Of a DNA stretch of 15,960 bases, positions 7,061-13,942 are shown piece by piece. The first letter of the stretch is position 1. Every line of letters starts with the position of its first letter. This DNA comes from Simkania negevensis. Lineage in GTDB: Bacteria > Chlamydiota > Chlamydiia > Chlamydiales > JAFITR01. Location: contig JAFITR010000019.1 of the NCBI GenBank assembly GCA_017116025.1, positions 1 to 15,960 of the forward strand, written 5' to 3'. Made by a program: the position numbers and the translations under genes. The notes below the pieces were generated by a model. That model was given only the letters and a program-made list of their open reading frames with translations, searched no databases and had not been told where the DNA came from.

Positions 7061-9298
7061 ATGTTCGTGTCGGATGTAAAAGAAGCGAGGATAGGCTTAG
7101 AGAAGTCGAGGTTGTTGGTGCGGCTGCGTGCTCTTGTGGCAAAACTGTTGCTTGCTCGTTCGTTCGAAGAGAAAATCGTTCTATTGAATCTCTTGCCCGG
7201 TCTGGTTAAAAAATACTCCGCTTTTTGTCGTTCTGCTAGTGGCTTTGAGTTCCTTCCCTCTGAACATGAGTATCTGGTGAAGGCAATTCTTGCTTTAGGA
7301 CAGGGGAATATCGTCTTCCGTATGCCTTCTCTGCCATCCGATGTCGATAGGAAACTTCCTCTTTTGTTGGATAAGTTGGGCGAGATAGAGGCGTTCTATG
7401 CCGATATAGGCGGTGTTGTCGGCTACCATGTGAAAGTGTTAGAGCTGACCGAGGGTAAAGACTCTTGCGACGATGTAGAGTTGGAGTATCGAAGACCTTC
7501 TTTTTTCGACATTCGTAATGATACACCTTCTGTAAAAAACTATCTGGTACAAGGTGTTGTAAATATGCCTGTGATGGGGGAAATATACCCTATCGGAGGG
7601 GCAGGGGATCGCTTGGGCCTTTTTTGTGATCGAACAAAAGAGCCTTTGCCTGCCGCTAAGCTTCTTTTTTGTGGCCGTACCCTGTTAGAGGGAATGATAC
7701 GCGATCTCGAGGCTAGAGAAAGCCTTTACTACAAGCTGTTTGGCAAAAGAATCTTTACACCTGTAGCGATATTGACCTCCGAAGAAAAAAATAACGCTAC
7801 CCATGTTCGCGAGATTTTTGAGACACAACATTGGTTTGGTCGTCCCAAAGAGTCGTTTTTCTTTTTCCTTCAGCCTTCAGTGCCGCTGATCACTGATCAA
7901 GGTGGTTGGTGTATGGAAGAGCCTCTCAAACTCTCTCTTAAGCCGGGAGGTCATGGGGTCATTTGGAAGCTTGCAAAAGAACAAGGGGTATTTGACTGGT
8001 TTCGCGCCCACGGCCGCTCCAAGGCCCTTGTTCGTCAGATTAATAATCCTCTGGCTGGTGTTGATCACGGTTTACTCGCTTTTTCTGGTTTTGGTTGTAG
8101 CGAAAACAAGCTATTTGGCTTTGCCTCGTGTGGGAGATCTGTCGGTTCTGCCGAGGGAATGTTAACCCTCGTACGAAGCAATACCCCTTCGGGAATAAAG
8201 TATGCGGTGTCGAATGTTGAGTATACTGATTTTAAAAAACGTGGATTGGACGACCTGCCAGCCTCTTTAAACAGCCCTTATTCGCTCTACCCCTCCAATA
8301 CGAATATCCTCTTTGTCGACCTTGACGCTGTCGAAAGGGCGGTTGATATAAATCCTGTCCCCGGAATGCTAGTAAATATGAAGAGCAAGTTTCCGTTTTG
8401 TGATGAAGAGGGAGATGTTCGGATCTGTTCTGCCGGTAGGTTAGAGTCTACGATGCAGAATATCTCGGATTCTATTACAACAACAGTGGCTAAAGATTTT
8501 AGTGCCAAAGAAGTTGCTGAAGAGGAGATTGCCAAAAGCTTAGGTAGCTATCTCACATTTAATCGTCGAGAAAAAACGATTGCCGTGACGAAAAAAAGCT
8601 ATCAGCCCGGTTCCTATGATCTACTAGAAACGCCTGAAGGCTGTCTATATCAAATGGTTGGTAATGCGCACGATCTTTTGGTTAACTGGTGTGAGATGGA
8701 GCTCCCCGACGTAGCAGATGTTGTCGACCATGTCGAGCAAGGGCCAAACTTCCTCTTCCATTACCATCCCGCCCTAGGTCCTCTCTACTCGACAATAGCG
8801 CAAAAAATTCGACGAGGGCGGATGGCCCAAGGCGCGGAGCTGCAACTTGAGATCAGTGAACTTGAGATGGTCGACGTTTCTATACAAGGTAGCCTTCTCG
8901 TCTTTGCTGATTCCGTCACGGGCTCAAAAGATGGCAATGGCGTGCTTCAATATGGCGCTGGTCAAGCTAAGTGTGTCTTGTCCAATCTCTCCGTTGTCAA
9001 CAGAGGTATGGTCTGTATGGCCAATCAGCCCTGGTGGAAGAATGAGATAGCACGAAAAGAAGCGCTGACGATCATCCTGCATGGCGATGCAGAGTTTGTC
9101 GCTTGTGACGTCTCTCTTGAAGGCAACCAGGTGATCGAAGTCCCTAGCGGTGAGCGTATGACGGCTTACTACGAAAAAGGAGAGCTGCGCTTTCATACCG
9201 AGCCCATCACCTCAGATAACCCCTTGTGGAACTTCTCCGTTGACAGCCACCACTTCATCCGGTTAACGCGAAGACGGCTCAACATAACCGCTCGTTAA
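7061..9298 (+). CDS. UGP3-like UTP--sugar-1-phosphate uridylyltransferase (large UDP-glucose pyrophosphorylase family)
   Basis: The 745-residue protein belongs to the large sugar-nucleotide pyrophosphorylase group. The nucleotide-binding loop is PIGGAGDRLGL at 177-187, followed by KEPLPAAK at 193-200, PGGHGVIWKLA at 295-305, EYTD at 387-390, SNTN at 412-415 and RLESTMQNISD at 460-470. The C-terminal part (about 550-745) has the turn-rich pattern of a left-handed beta-helix, including LQLEISELE and HGDAEF. These segments, and the overall length, resemble Arabidopsis UGP3, the plastid enzyme that makes UDP-glucose for sulfolipid synthesis. The substrate here is inferred to be glucose-1-phosphate but is not proven. 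Chlamydiae normally also have a short UDP-glucose pyrophosphorylase, so this may be a second, specialised enzyme. The upstream site is weak: an extended -10-like TGG-TATAAC at 7036-7044 would leave only about ten bases of leader. Its stop shares TTAA with the convergent DUF2851 gene. Confidence 0.85.
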   Translation: MFVSDVKEARIGLEKSRLLVRLRALVAKLLLARSFEEKIVLLNLLPGLVKKYSAFCRSASGFEFLPSEHEYLVKAILALGQGNIVFRMPSLPSDVDRKLPLLLDKLGEIEAFYADIGGVVGYHVKVLELTEGKDSCDDVELEYRRPSFFDIRNDTPSVKNYLVQGVVNMPVMGEIYPIGGAGDRLGLFCDRTKEPLPAAKLLFCGRTLLEGMIRDLEARESLYYKLFGKRIFTPVAILTSEEKNNATHVREIFETQHWFGRPKESFFFFLQPSVPLITDQGGWCMEEPLKLSLKPGGHGVIWKLAKEQGVFDWFRAHGRSKALVRQINNPLAGVDHGLLAFSGFGCSENKLFGFASCGRSVGSAEGMLTLVRSNTPSGIKYAVSNVEYTDFKKRGLDDLPASLNSPYSLYPSNTNILFVDLDAVERAVDINPVPGMLVNMKSKFPFCDEEGDVRICSAGRLESTMQNISDSITTTVAKDFSAKEVAEEEIAKSLGSYLTFNRREKTIAVTKKSYQPGSYDLLETPEGCLYQMVGNAHDLLVNWCEMELPDVADVVDHVEQGPNFLFHYHPALGPLYSTIAQKIRRGRMAQGAELQLEISELEMVDVSIQGSLLVFADSVTGSKDGNGVLQYGAGQAKCVLSNLSVVNRGMVCMANQPWWKNEIARKEALTIILHGDAEFVACDVSLEGNQVIEVPSGERMTAYYEKGELRFHTEPITSDNPLWNFSVDSHHFIRLTRRRLNITAR

Positions 9299-10725
9299 GC
9301 CTCGGGCGGTTTATACGTGAGGGCTGGCGGGCTTTGTATATCGCTGACGAAGGGGCAGCCGCGACAACTTGCTTCGTAGTGTGTGCAGTAGTGGTGGTGA
9401 ATCTGATAGCTTCCCTGCTGCATCATCGCATCTTGAGAGGCCAACTCTTGCATCTTTTCTCCGAAAAAACGCTGGCGCAGATATTTTCCTTTCTTCGATG
9501 GGATCGCTGTCAGAGAGCGATAGTATTTTTTGAAGGCATAGAGTTCTTCCTTCGATCCTTGTTGACGTATCGTGTGGTAGAGCAGGGGGAAGAAAGCGTT
9601 GATGACCATCTCCTGTTTTAAGCCCGCTCCAAGCAGTGACAGATCCCCTTGTTGTGGCAGCAGTTCGAAGGTGTAATGATGGTTCCAATGTGGGTTTTCG
9701 TATTGCGGAATTGTCTCTGAGAGATCGTTGTGCAGTGCCTTACAAACTTTTTTTGTCGTCAACGTCTGCCAATCTCTTTCCCAGATAGAGATCATCTTAG
9801 AAAAGAGGAGAGGGGTATTGTTGTCAGCGACAAGCTGGGCAAGGGCGTAAAGGCGTCTGACAGGATGATTGTAGGGGCGGATATTTGCCGTAGTAAGGTT
9901 GAAAAGGGGATGGGGCTGCTCAACAGACGACGTCCATAGAGAGAGTAATTTCTGATACTCTTCCGAACTGCCCCATCGCTTTTTGTACTCTTCTTTAAAA
10001 AACCCGCACGCCCCTAAAGCGATTGCGTGGAGCTGTTCAACTTCTCTAAAAGCGTGGCTTTTGAGGATAAGAAATAGCTCAAGAAAAGATTGCGCGTTGT
10101 TTCTATACCCCAGAGACATGGCGATGCCCGCTACCAGGGCTTCATCCTCGCTCTTTGCCCAATAAAGTAGGTGCATCCTTTTGCGTTCCAAACGCCACAG
10201 CGCGGCCCCTTCGAAGATTTGGCTAACGTCAAACGAGGAACAGTGGCTGTAGAGCTCTTCTGCACAGCGCCCACTGCCTCCAAACCGTTTGTAGGGGTAC
10301 AAGTCCAGGTCGATCAGCTGAAAGATGCGTTTTAAGCTCACCGTCAGGGTGTTTTCCAAATAGAGATTGGAAAGCACGTCACCCGAAGAAGTCATCGCCT
10401 GCCTCGGCTCTGACGACTTCCAAAGGCAGACGTGGAGGATGACATTGTCGTAACGAGAGTCACTATTGTGGTGATGGTGGTACCACTCTTCCGAACGTAG
10501 GTGGATCTCGATATCTCCTCTCGCCTCTTTCTCCCCTATGCGTAGATGGGCACGGAGAAAGTCTGGGCCGGGCCCTGTGTTCCATAGCCCAGGAGAAAGC
10601 ACTTCAACCTCCTTGCCACACTCTGTAGCAGGCAGAGAAAAATACTTTTGCTCTAGCCACATCACCTGCAGATGGCGTTCTGTAATATGAACACAAGAGT
10701 CGCTCTTCTCTTTTATTGCTGCCAT
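9295..10725 (-). CDS. DUF2851 family protein
   Basis: The 476-residue protein matches the DUF2851 pattern: PGLWNTGPGPDFLRAHLRIG at about 45-64, GDIEIHL at 70-76, then a His-rich WYHHHH segment and NVILHVCLW at 94-102. The C-terminus has a cysteine cluster (CTHYEASCRGCP). The conserved N-terminal Asp, Glu and His residues look like a nuclease- or hydrolase-like active site, but no activity is established and I do not assign one. As I recall, the family is most frequent in Bacteroidota and relatives. A ribosome site, AAGGAAAG, lies 4 bases before the ATG. Its promoter region is shared with the divergent prfB gene. The TAA stop lies on the same TTAA as the stop of the pyrophosphorylase gene, leaving no room for a terminator between them. 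There is no signal peptide. Confidence 0.85.
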   Translation of the reverse strand: MAAIKEKSDSCVHITERHLQVMWLEQKYFSLPATECGKEVEVLSPGLWNTGPGPDFLRAHLRIGEKEARGDIEIHLRSEEWYHHHHNSDSRYDNVILHVCLWKSSEPRQAMTSSGDVLSNLYLENTLTVSLKRIFQLIDLDLYPYKRFGGSGRCAEELYSHCSSFDVSQIFEGAALWRLERKRMHLLYWAKSEDEALVAGIAMSLGYRNNAQSFLELFLILKSHAFREVEQLHAIALGACGFFKEEYKKRWGSSEEYQKLLSLWTSSVEQPHPLFNLTTANIRPYNHPVRRLYALAQLVADNNTPLLFSKMISIWERDWQTLTTKKVCKALHNDLSETIPQYENPHWNHHYTFELLPQQGDLSLLGAGLKQEMVINAFFPLLYHTIRQQGSKEELYAFKKYYRSLTAIPSKKGKYLRQRFFGEKMQELASQDAMMQQGSYQIHHHYCTHYEASCRGCPFVSDIQSPPALTYKPPEA

Positions 10726-10739
10726 AGATCTTTCCTTTT

Positions 10740-10769
10740 TTGACAGATATCGTTTAAAAACGTTACAAT
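10740..10769 (+). promoter_or_regulatory. Near-consensus sigma-70-type promoter of prfB
   Basis: A perfect TTGACA (10740-10745) and TACAAT (10764-10769, 5/6) are separated by 18 bases. Transcription would begin near 10776, about 30 bases before the prfB start. It is the best promoter in the window and fits a housekeeping gene. Confidence 0.72.
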
Positions 10770-10793
10770 ACGCTCCTTATTTTTAACTTGCAA
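10765..10793 (-). promoter_or_regulatory. Possible promoter of the DUF2851 gene, overlapping the prfB promoter
   Basis: On the minus strand TTGCAA (10793-10788) and TATTGT (10770-10765) are 17 bases apart, each 4/6. Its -10 lies over the prfB -10 on the opposite strand. If real, polymerase could not occupy both at once. Confidence 0.33.
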
Positions 10794-10805
10794 AAGGCGT
10801 ATGCG

Positions 10806-11904
10806 ATGAATGAAGAAGTGCAGGCACTCCTCAACGACCTAAAAGATAGGTTGTTGAAAATGCGGAGGTATCTTTGACGTCGATGCAAAGAAAAAACGCG
10901 TCGATGAAATTAAGTTCCTTATGGAAGAACACGGTTTTTGGAACGATAACAACAGTGCCAATGAGCTGATCCAAGAAAATAAAAAACTCGTTGCTTGGAC
11001 CGCTCCTTTCTTTGACCTCTCAGGCCGTTTGGCTGATGTCGTCGACCTGCTCCCTGAAGCGTATGATACCGGTGAAGATCGCCTTGTCGAAGAGCTTGTA
11101 GATGAATTGTATGCTGTGGACAAAGAATTAGGGGAACTCGAATTGCAAAAAATGCTTTCTGGAGAGCTTGACGATAAGAATTGCTTTGTGAGTATCAACG
11201 CCGGCGCAGGAGGGACAGAAGCGTGCGACTGGGTACAGATGCTTGTGCGTATGTACAGAAAATGGGCCACCACACGCGGATGGAAAGTGGAGACTGTCGA
11301 TCTCGTCGAAGGAGATGTCGTCGGAATAAAAAATGTCACTATGAAGATTGTAGGGAACTTCTCTTTCGGCTACGCCAAAGCAGAAAAAGGTATACATCGC
11401 CTCGTAAGAATCTCGCCCTTCGATAGCGGTGCTCGTCGACATACAAGCTTCGCTTCCGTCGATGTGACACCAGAAATTACCGACGATATCGATGTCGACA
11501 TCAAACCAGAAGAGCTGCGTATCGATACCTTCAGAGCATCCGGAGCAGGAGGACAGCACATCAACGTCACCGACTCCGCCGTTCGGATCACACACACACC
11601 CACAGGAATCATCGTCAGCTGTCAAAATCAACGCAGCCAGCACCAAAATAAAGATACCTGTATGAAGCTTCTGCGATCAAAACTCTATGAGATGCAAGTG
11701 AGCCAAAGAGAAGAAAAACTTAAAGCACTCACAGGAGAAAAAAAAGAGATCGCATGGGGTAATCAAATTAGAAATTATGTTTTCCAGCCCTATACCCTTG
11801 TTAAAGATACAAGGACCGGACATGAAATAGGTAATATACAGGCTATGATGGATGGCGAAGAGTTAGACGGCTTTATTACAGAATATCTTAAAAAATTTGG
11901 TTAG
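10806..11904 (+). CDS. prfB: Peptide chain release factor 2, with programmed +1 frameshift
   Basis: RF2 ends translation at UGA and UAA by hydrolysing peptidyl-tRNA on the ribosome. The gene is read as 10806-10874 joined to 10876-11904, giving 365 residues, the usual RF2 length. The first 23 codons end at CTT followed by an in-frame UGA (10875-10877); a +1 shift over U10875 continues with Asp-Val-Asp. The second frame alone, from ATG 10921, would lack the N-terminal 38 residues. The SPF tripeptide that marks an RF2 is at about 203-205, and the catalytic GGQ is at about 248-250, as in E. coli. RF2 level is autoregulated: scarce RF2 favours the shift. AAAAGG (10792-10797) is 8 bases from ATG 10806, which supports that start. 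The GNAT gene begins 6 bases after the stop. This matches CT459-CT458 order. Confidence 0.97.
10864..10878 (+). promoter_or_regulatory. RF2 programmed +1 frameshift site
   Basis: The sequence GGAGG-TAT-CTT-TGA-C has all parts of the known RF2 recoding site: an internal Shine-Dalgarno-like GGAGG, three bases of spacer, the slippery CTT-T, the UGA stop and a following C that makes the stop weak. E. coli has AGGGGG in place of CGGAGG; the rest is the same. Confidence 0.95.
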
Positions 11905-11910
11905 CATTCA

Positions 11911-12408
11911 GTGAAAAAAGAAGACTCTATTCATATACGATACACCACACCAGAAGATGGACCATACCTCACAAAGTGGTTGGCTGAACCAGGTGTGCTA
12001 CAAGGATTCGCTATGGGCGATCCTCCAGAAGTAGAAGATTCCATCAAACGATGGATCGGATTCTCAAGATACAAGTGTAGCCTCACCGCTGATTGGCAAG
12101 GTACACCATGTGGAATTGCAACCCTATGGCTCATGCCATTCCGAAAACTCCGTCATCAATGCCAGTTCGGGATGATCGTTGATCAACAATATAGAAGAAA
12201 AGGCATTGGTTCTCAATTGCTTAATAATCTATTACACCTCGCAAAAGATTATTTCGGTATCGAAGTTATACACCTCGAAATGTACGAAAATAATGAAGCA
12301 ATACACCTGTATGAAAAATTCGGATTCAAAGAGTTTGGACGTCAGAAAAAGTTTCTCAAAGATGAAGGAGACTATTACGGACGTATTCTTATGGAACGCG
12401 AGCTTTAA
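11911..12408 (+). CDS. GNAT family N-acetyltransferase
   Basis: The 165-residue protein has the GNAT fold pattern. The acetyl-CoA pyrophosphate loop is at 93-104 (QYRRKGIGSQLL), preceded by a beta strand (FGMIV, 86-90) and followed by HLEMYENNEAIHLYEKFGF at 121-139, the motif B region with a typical Asn and Tyr. It transfers acetyl from acetyl-CoA to an unknown amine; a ribosomal protein or other N-terminus is one option. The start is GTG, 6 bases after the prfB stop, so co-transcription with prfB is likely. The pairing corresponds to CT458-CT459 in C. trachomatis. The gene is visibly richer in A/T-ending codons than the genes around it. The 124 bases after it are AT-rich and hold no hairpin I would call a terminator. 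Confidence 0.88.
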   Translation: MKKEDSIHIRYTTPEDGPYLTKWLAEPGVLQGFAMGDPPEVEDSIKRWIGFSRYKCSLTADWQGTPCGIATLWLMPFRKLRHQCQFGMIVDQQYRRKGIGSQLLNNLLHLAKDYFGIEVIHLEMYENNEAIHLYEKFGFKEFGRQKKFLKDEGDYYGRILMEREL

Positions 12409-12532
12409 ATTAAAAAAGTTTTTATATTTAGTTTAATCTCTTTTCTGCTTTAAAATTACCGTCTTATTCCTTTTATGAGTTTGGTTTATTAAAGCCTGTA
12501 TGAAAACAGTTTAGAGCGATAAGGAAGGTGCT

Positions 12533-13219
12533 ATGTCGTTGACAGCAAATGATTTCCGTGAGAAGCTATCGGTGCGTTTGGGTTTGGAATTGGAACTTGT
12601 GGTCAATGAGAATCGTTCGACGATGTTGAGCATACTCGATCGGGGGGCGCAGTGGGTGAAGCTTTCTGCGCACAAGATGTTTTTGGAAGCGCCTGAGGAG
12701 GTGGTAAACGCTGTTGTCGACTTTGTGATGGATCGTGGCAGACAGTGGAATGGGGTCATCCAGGATTACATACAGCGTCAGATTCAGCTTTTCGATTGGA
12801 GCCATCATGTCAGTAGCGAGTTGTTACGTGGAGAGGGCAGGGTGTATGATCTTATTGCCATTTTTGACGAGTTGAACGAGGCGCATTTTTCCGGCCGTCT
12901 GAATTTAGGGATTACCTGGTATCGCTATAATCGCAAGGTGAGGGGGAAGAAACATATTACGCTGGGGATGTATTACGAGACGTTGCGTTTGATTAAGATT
13001 AACGACCTGCTTGACAACGAACGTTTTCCCTTTTATTTTGTTCGTACTGTTGTATACCATGAGATGTTACACCATGTCTATCCTCCTTATGTGGATGACA
13101 AAGGTACTTTGCGTACACACAACAAAGAGTTTAAAGAGCAAGAGAGGAAGTTTGTCGATTATAAAATAGCCAGGGATTGGGAGAAGAAGAATAAGAAGTG
13201 GTTTTTTGAGGGGGAGTAA
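12533..13219 (+). CDS. SprT-like zinc metallopeptidase domain protein
   Basis: The 228-residue protein has the zinc-site motif HEMLHH at 176-181 (His176, Glu177, His180), with a further candidate ligand His196 in THNKEF, as in SprT-like proteases where a third His follows about 15-20 residues later. An upstream FDELNEAHFSGRL segment at 111-122 is also typical of the SprT-like family, which begins with a helix of the type LN..YF...L. The first 100 residues do not match a domain I know. The substrate is unknown; eukaryotic Spartan of this group cuts DNA-protein crosslinks, but that cannot be carried over. No signal peptide is seen. AAGGAAGG (12521-12528) is a strong ribosome site. Its TAA is directly followed by the yebC ATG, so the two genes are co-transcribed. 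In C. trachomatis the GNAT and yebC genes are adjacent without it. Confidence 0.8.
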   Translation: MSLTANDFREKLSVRLGLELELVVNENRSTMLSILDRGAQWVKLSAHKMFLEAPEEVVNAVVDFVMDRGRQWNGVIQDYIQRQIQLFDWSHHVSSELLRGEGRVYDLIAIFDELNEAHFSGRLNLGITWYRYNRKVRGKKHITLGMYYETLRLIKINDLLDNERFPFYFVRTVVYHEMLHHVYPPYVDDKGTLRTHNKEFKEQERKFVDYKIARDWEKKNKKWFFEGE

Positions 13220-13942
13220 ATGGCTGGACATAGCAAGTGGGCGAACATTAAGCACAAAAAAGAGCGTGCTGATGCGAAAAAAGGCAAGATCTTCTCTCGT
13301 ATTGTCAAAGAGATCATTAGTGCTGTGAAGATGGGTGGGTTAGACCCTAAGTCGAACGCCCGCCTACGCCTTGCTTTGCAGAAAGCAAAAGATGCCAATG
13401 TCCCCAAAGATGTGGTTGAGAAAAACGTAAAAAAGGCGTCGAGTTGTGACCAGACAGATTATGCCGAAGTTCTTTACGAACTCTATGGACATGGTGGTGT
13501 AGGGGTGCTCGTTGAAGCTCTTACCGATAATAGAAATCGTACTGTTTCCGACTTGCGTATTGCAACACACAAGCGCGGAGGAACGATTGCCGATACAGGT
13601 GCTGTGGCCTTTAATTTCGACCGTAGAGGCATTTTACGCCTTCCAAAAGGCGATATGAGCGAAGATGAGCTCTTCCTCCTTGCAACAGAGGCTGGTGCTG
13701 AGGATTTCGAAGTAACAGAAGAAGGCTGTCTCATTGTCACCGATCCTCAAGAGCTCTATGCCGTCAAAGAACAGCTCGATGAAAAAGATGTCGTCGTCGA
13801 AGAGGCTACTATTGAGATGATTCCCAAAATGCTCATCGACTGTGAGGAAAAAACGCTGCAGTCCAATATGGCCCTCATCGAGTGGATAGAAGCCCTCGAT
13901 GACGTCGACGCTGTATACCATAATATGTCCAGCGAAGGATAA
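13220..13942 (+). CDS. yebC: YebC/PmpR family protein
   Basis: The 240-residue protein starts with the hallmark MAGHSKWANIKHKK and continues KIFSRIVKEI, as in all YebC proteins; the length is normal (about 240-250). Conserved stretches include GGLDPKSNARLRLALQKA at about 34-51 and YELYGHGGVGVLVEALTDNRNRT at about 86-108. Family members are described as DNA-binding regulators (PmpR) and, more recently, as ribosome-associated factors that help translation through proline stretches. Which applies here cannot be told from sequence. Translation starts directly after the TAA of the upstream gene, with GAGGGGGAG (13208-13216) inside that gene as ribosome site. The next gene, pabB, begins at the base after its stop. 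It corresponds to CT457. Confidence 0.96.
   Translation: MAGHSKWANIKHKKERADAKKGKIFSRIVKEIISAVKMGGLDPKSNARLRLALQKAKDANVPKDVVEKNVKKASSCDQTDYAEVLYELYGHGGVGVLVEALTDNRNRTVSDLRIATHKRGGTIADTGAVAFNFDRRGILRLPKGDMSEDELFLLATEAGAEDFEVTEEGCLIVTDPQELYAVKEQLDEKDVVVEEATIEMIPKMLIDCEEKTLQSNMALIEWIEALDDVDAVYHNMSSEG

Noticed and set aside
10921..11904. prfB as a 327-codon gene starting at ATG 10921
   Set aside because: The upstream recoding site and the 23-codon leader frame give exactly the normal RF2 length, so the shorter gene is an artefact of the in-frame UGA.
12405..12440. A-run and T-run after the GNAT gene as a terminator
   Set aside because: The only pairing is AAAAA with TTTTT around two bases, with no GC stem.
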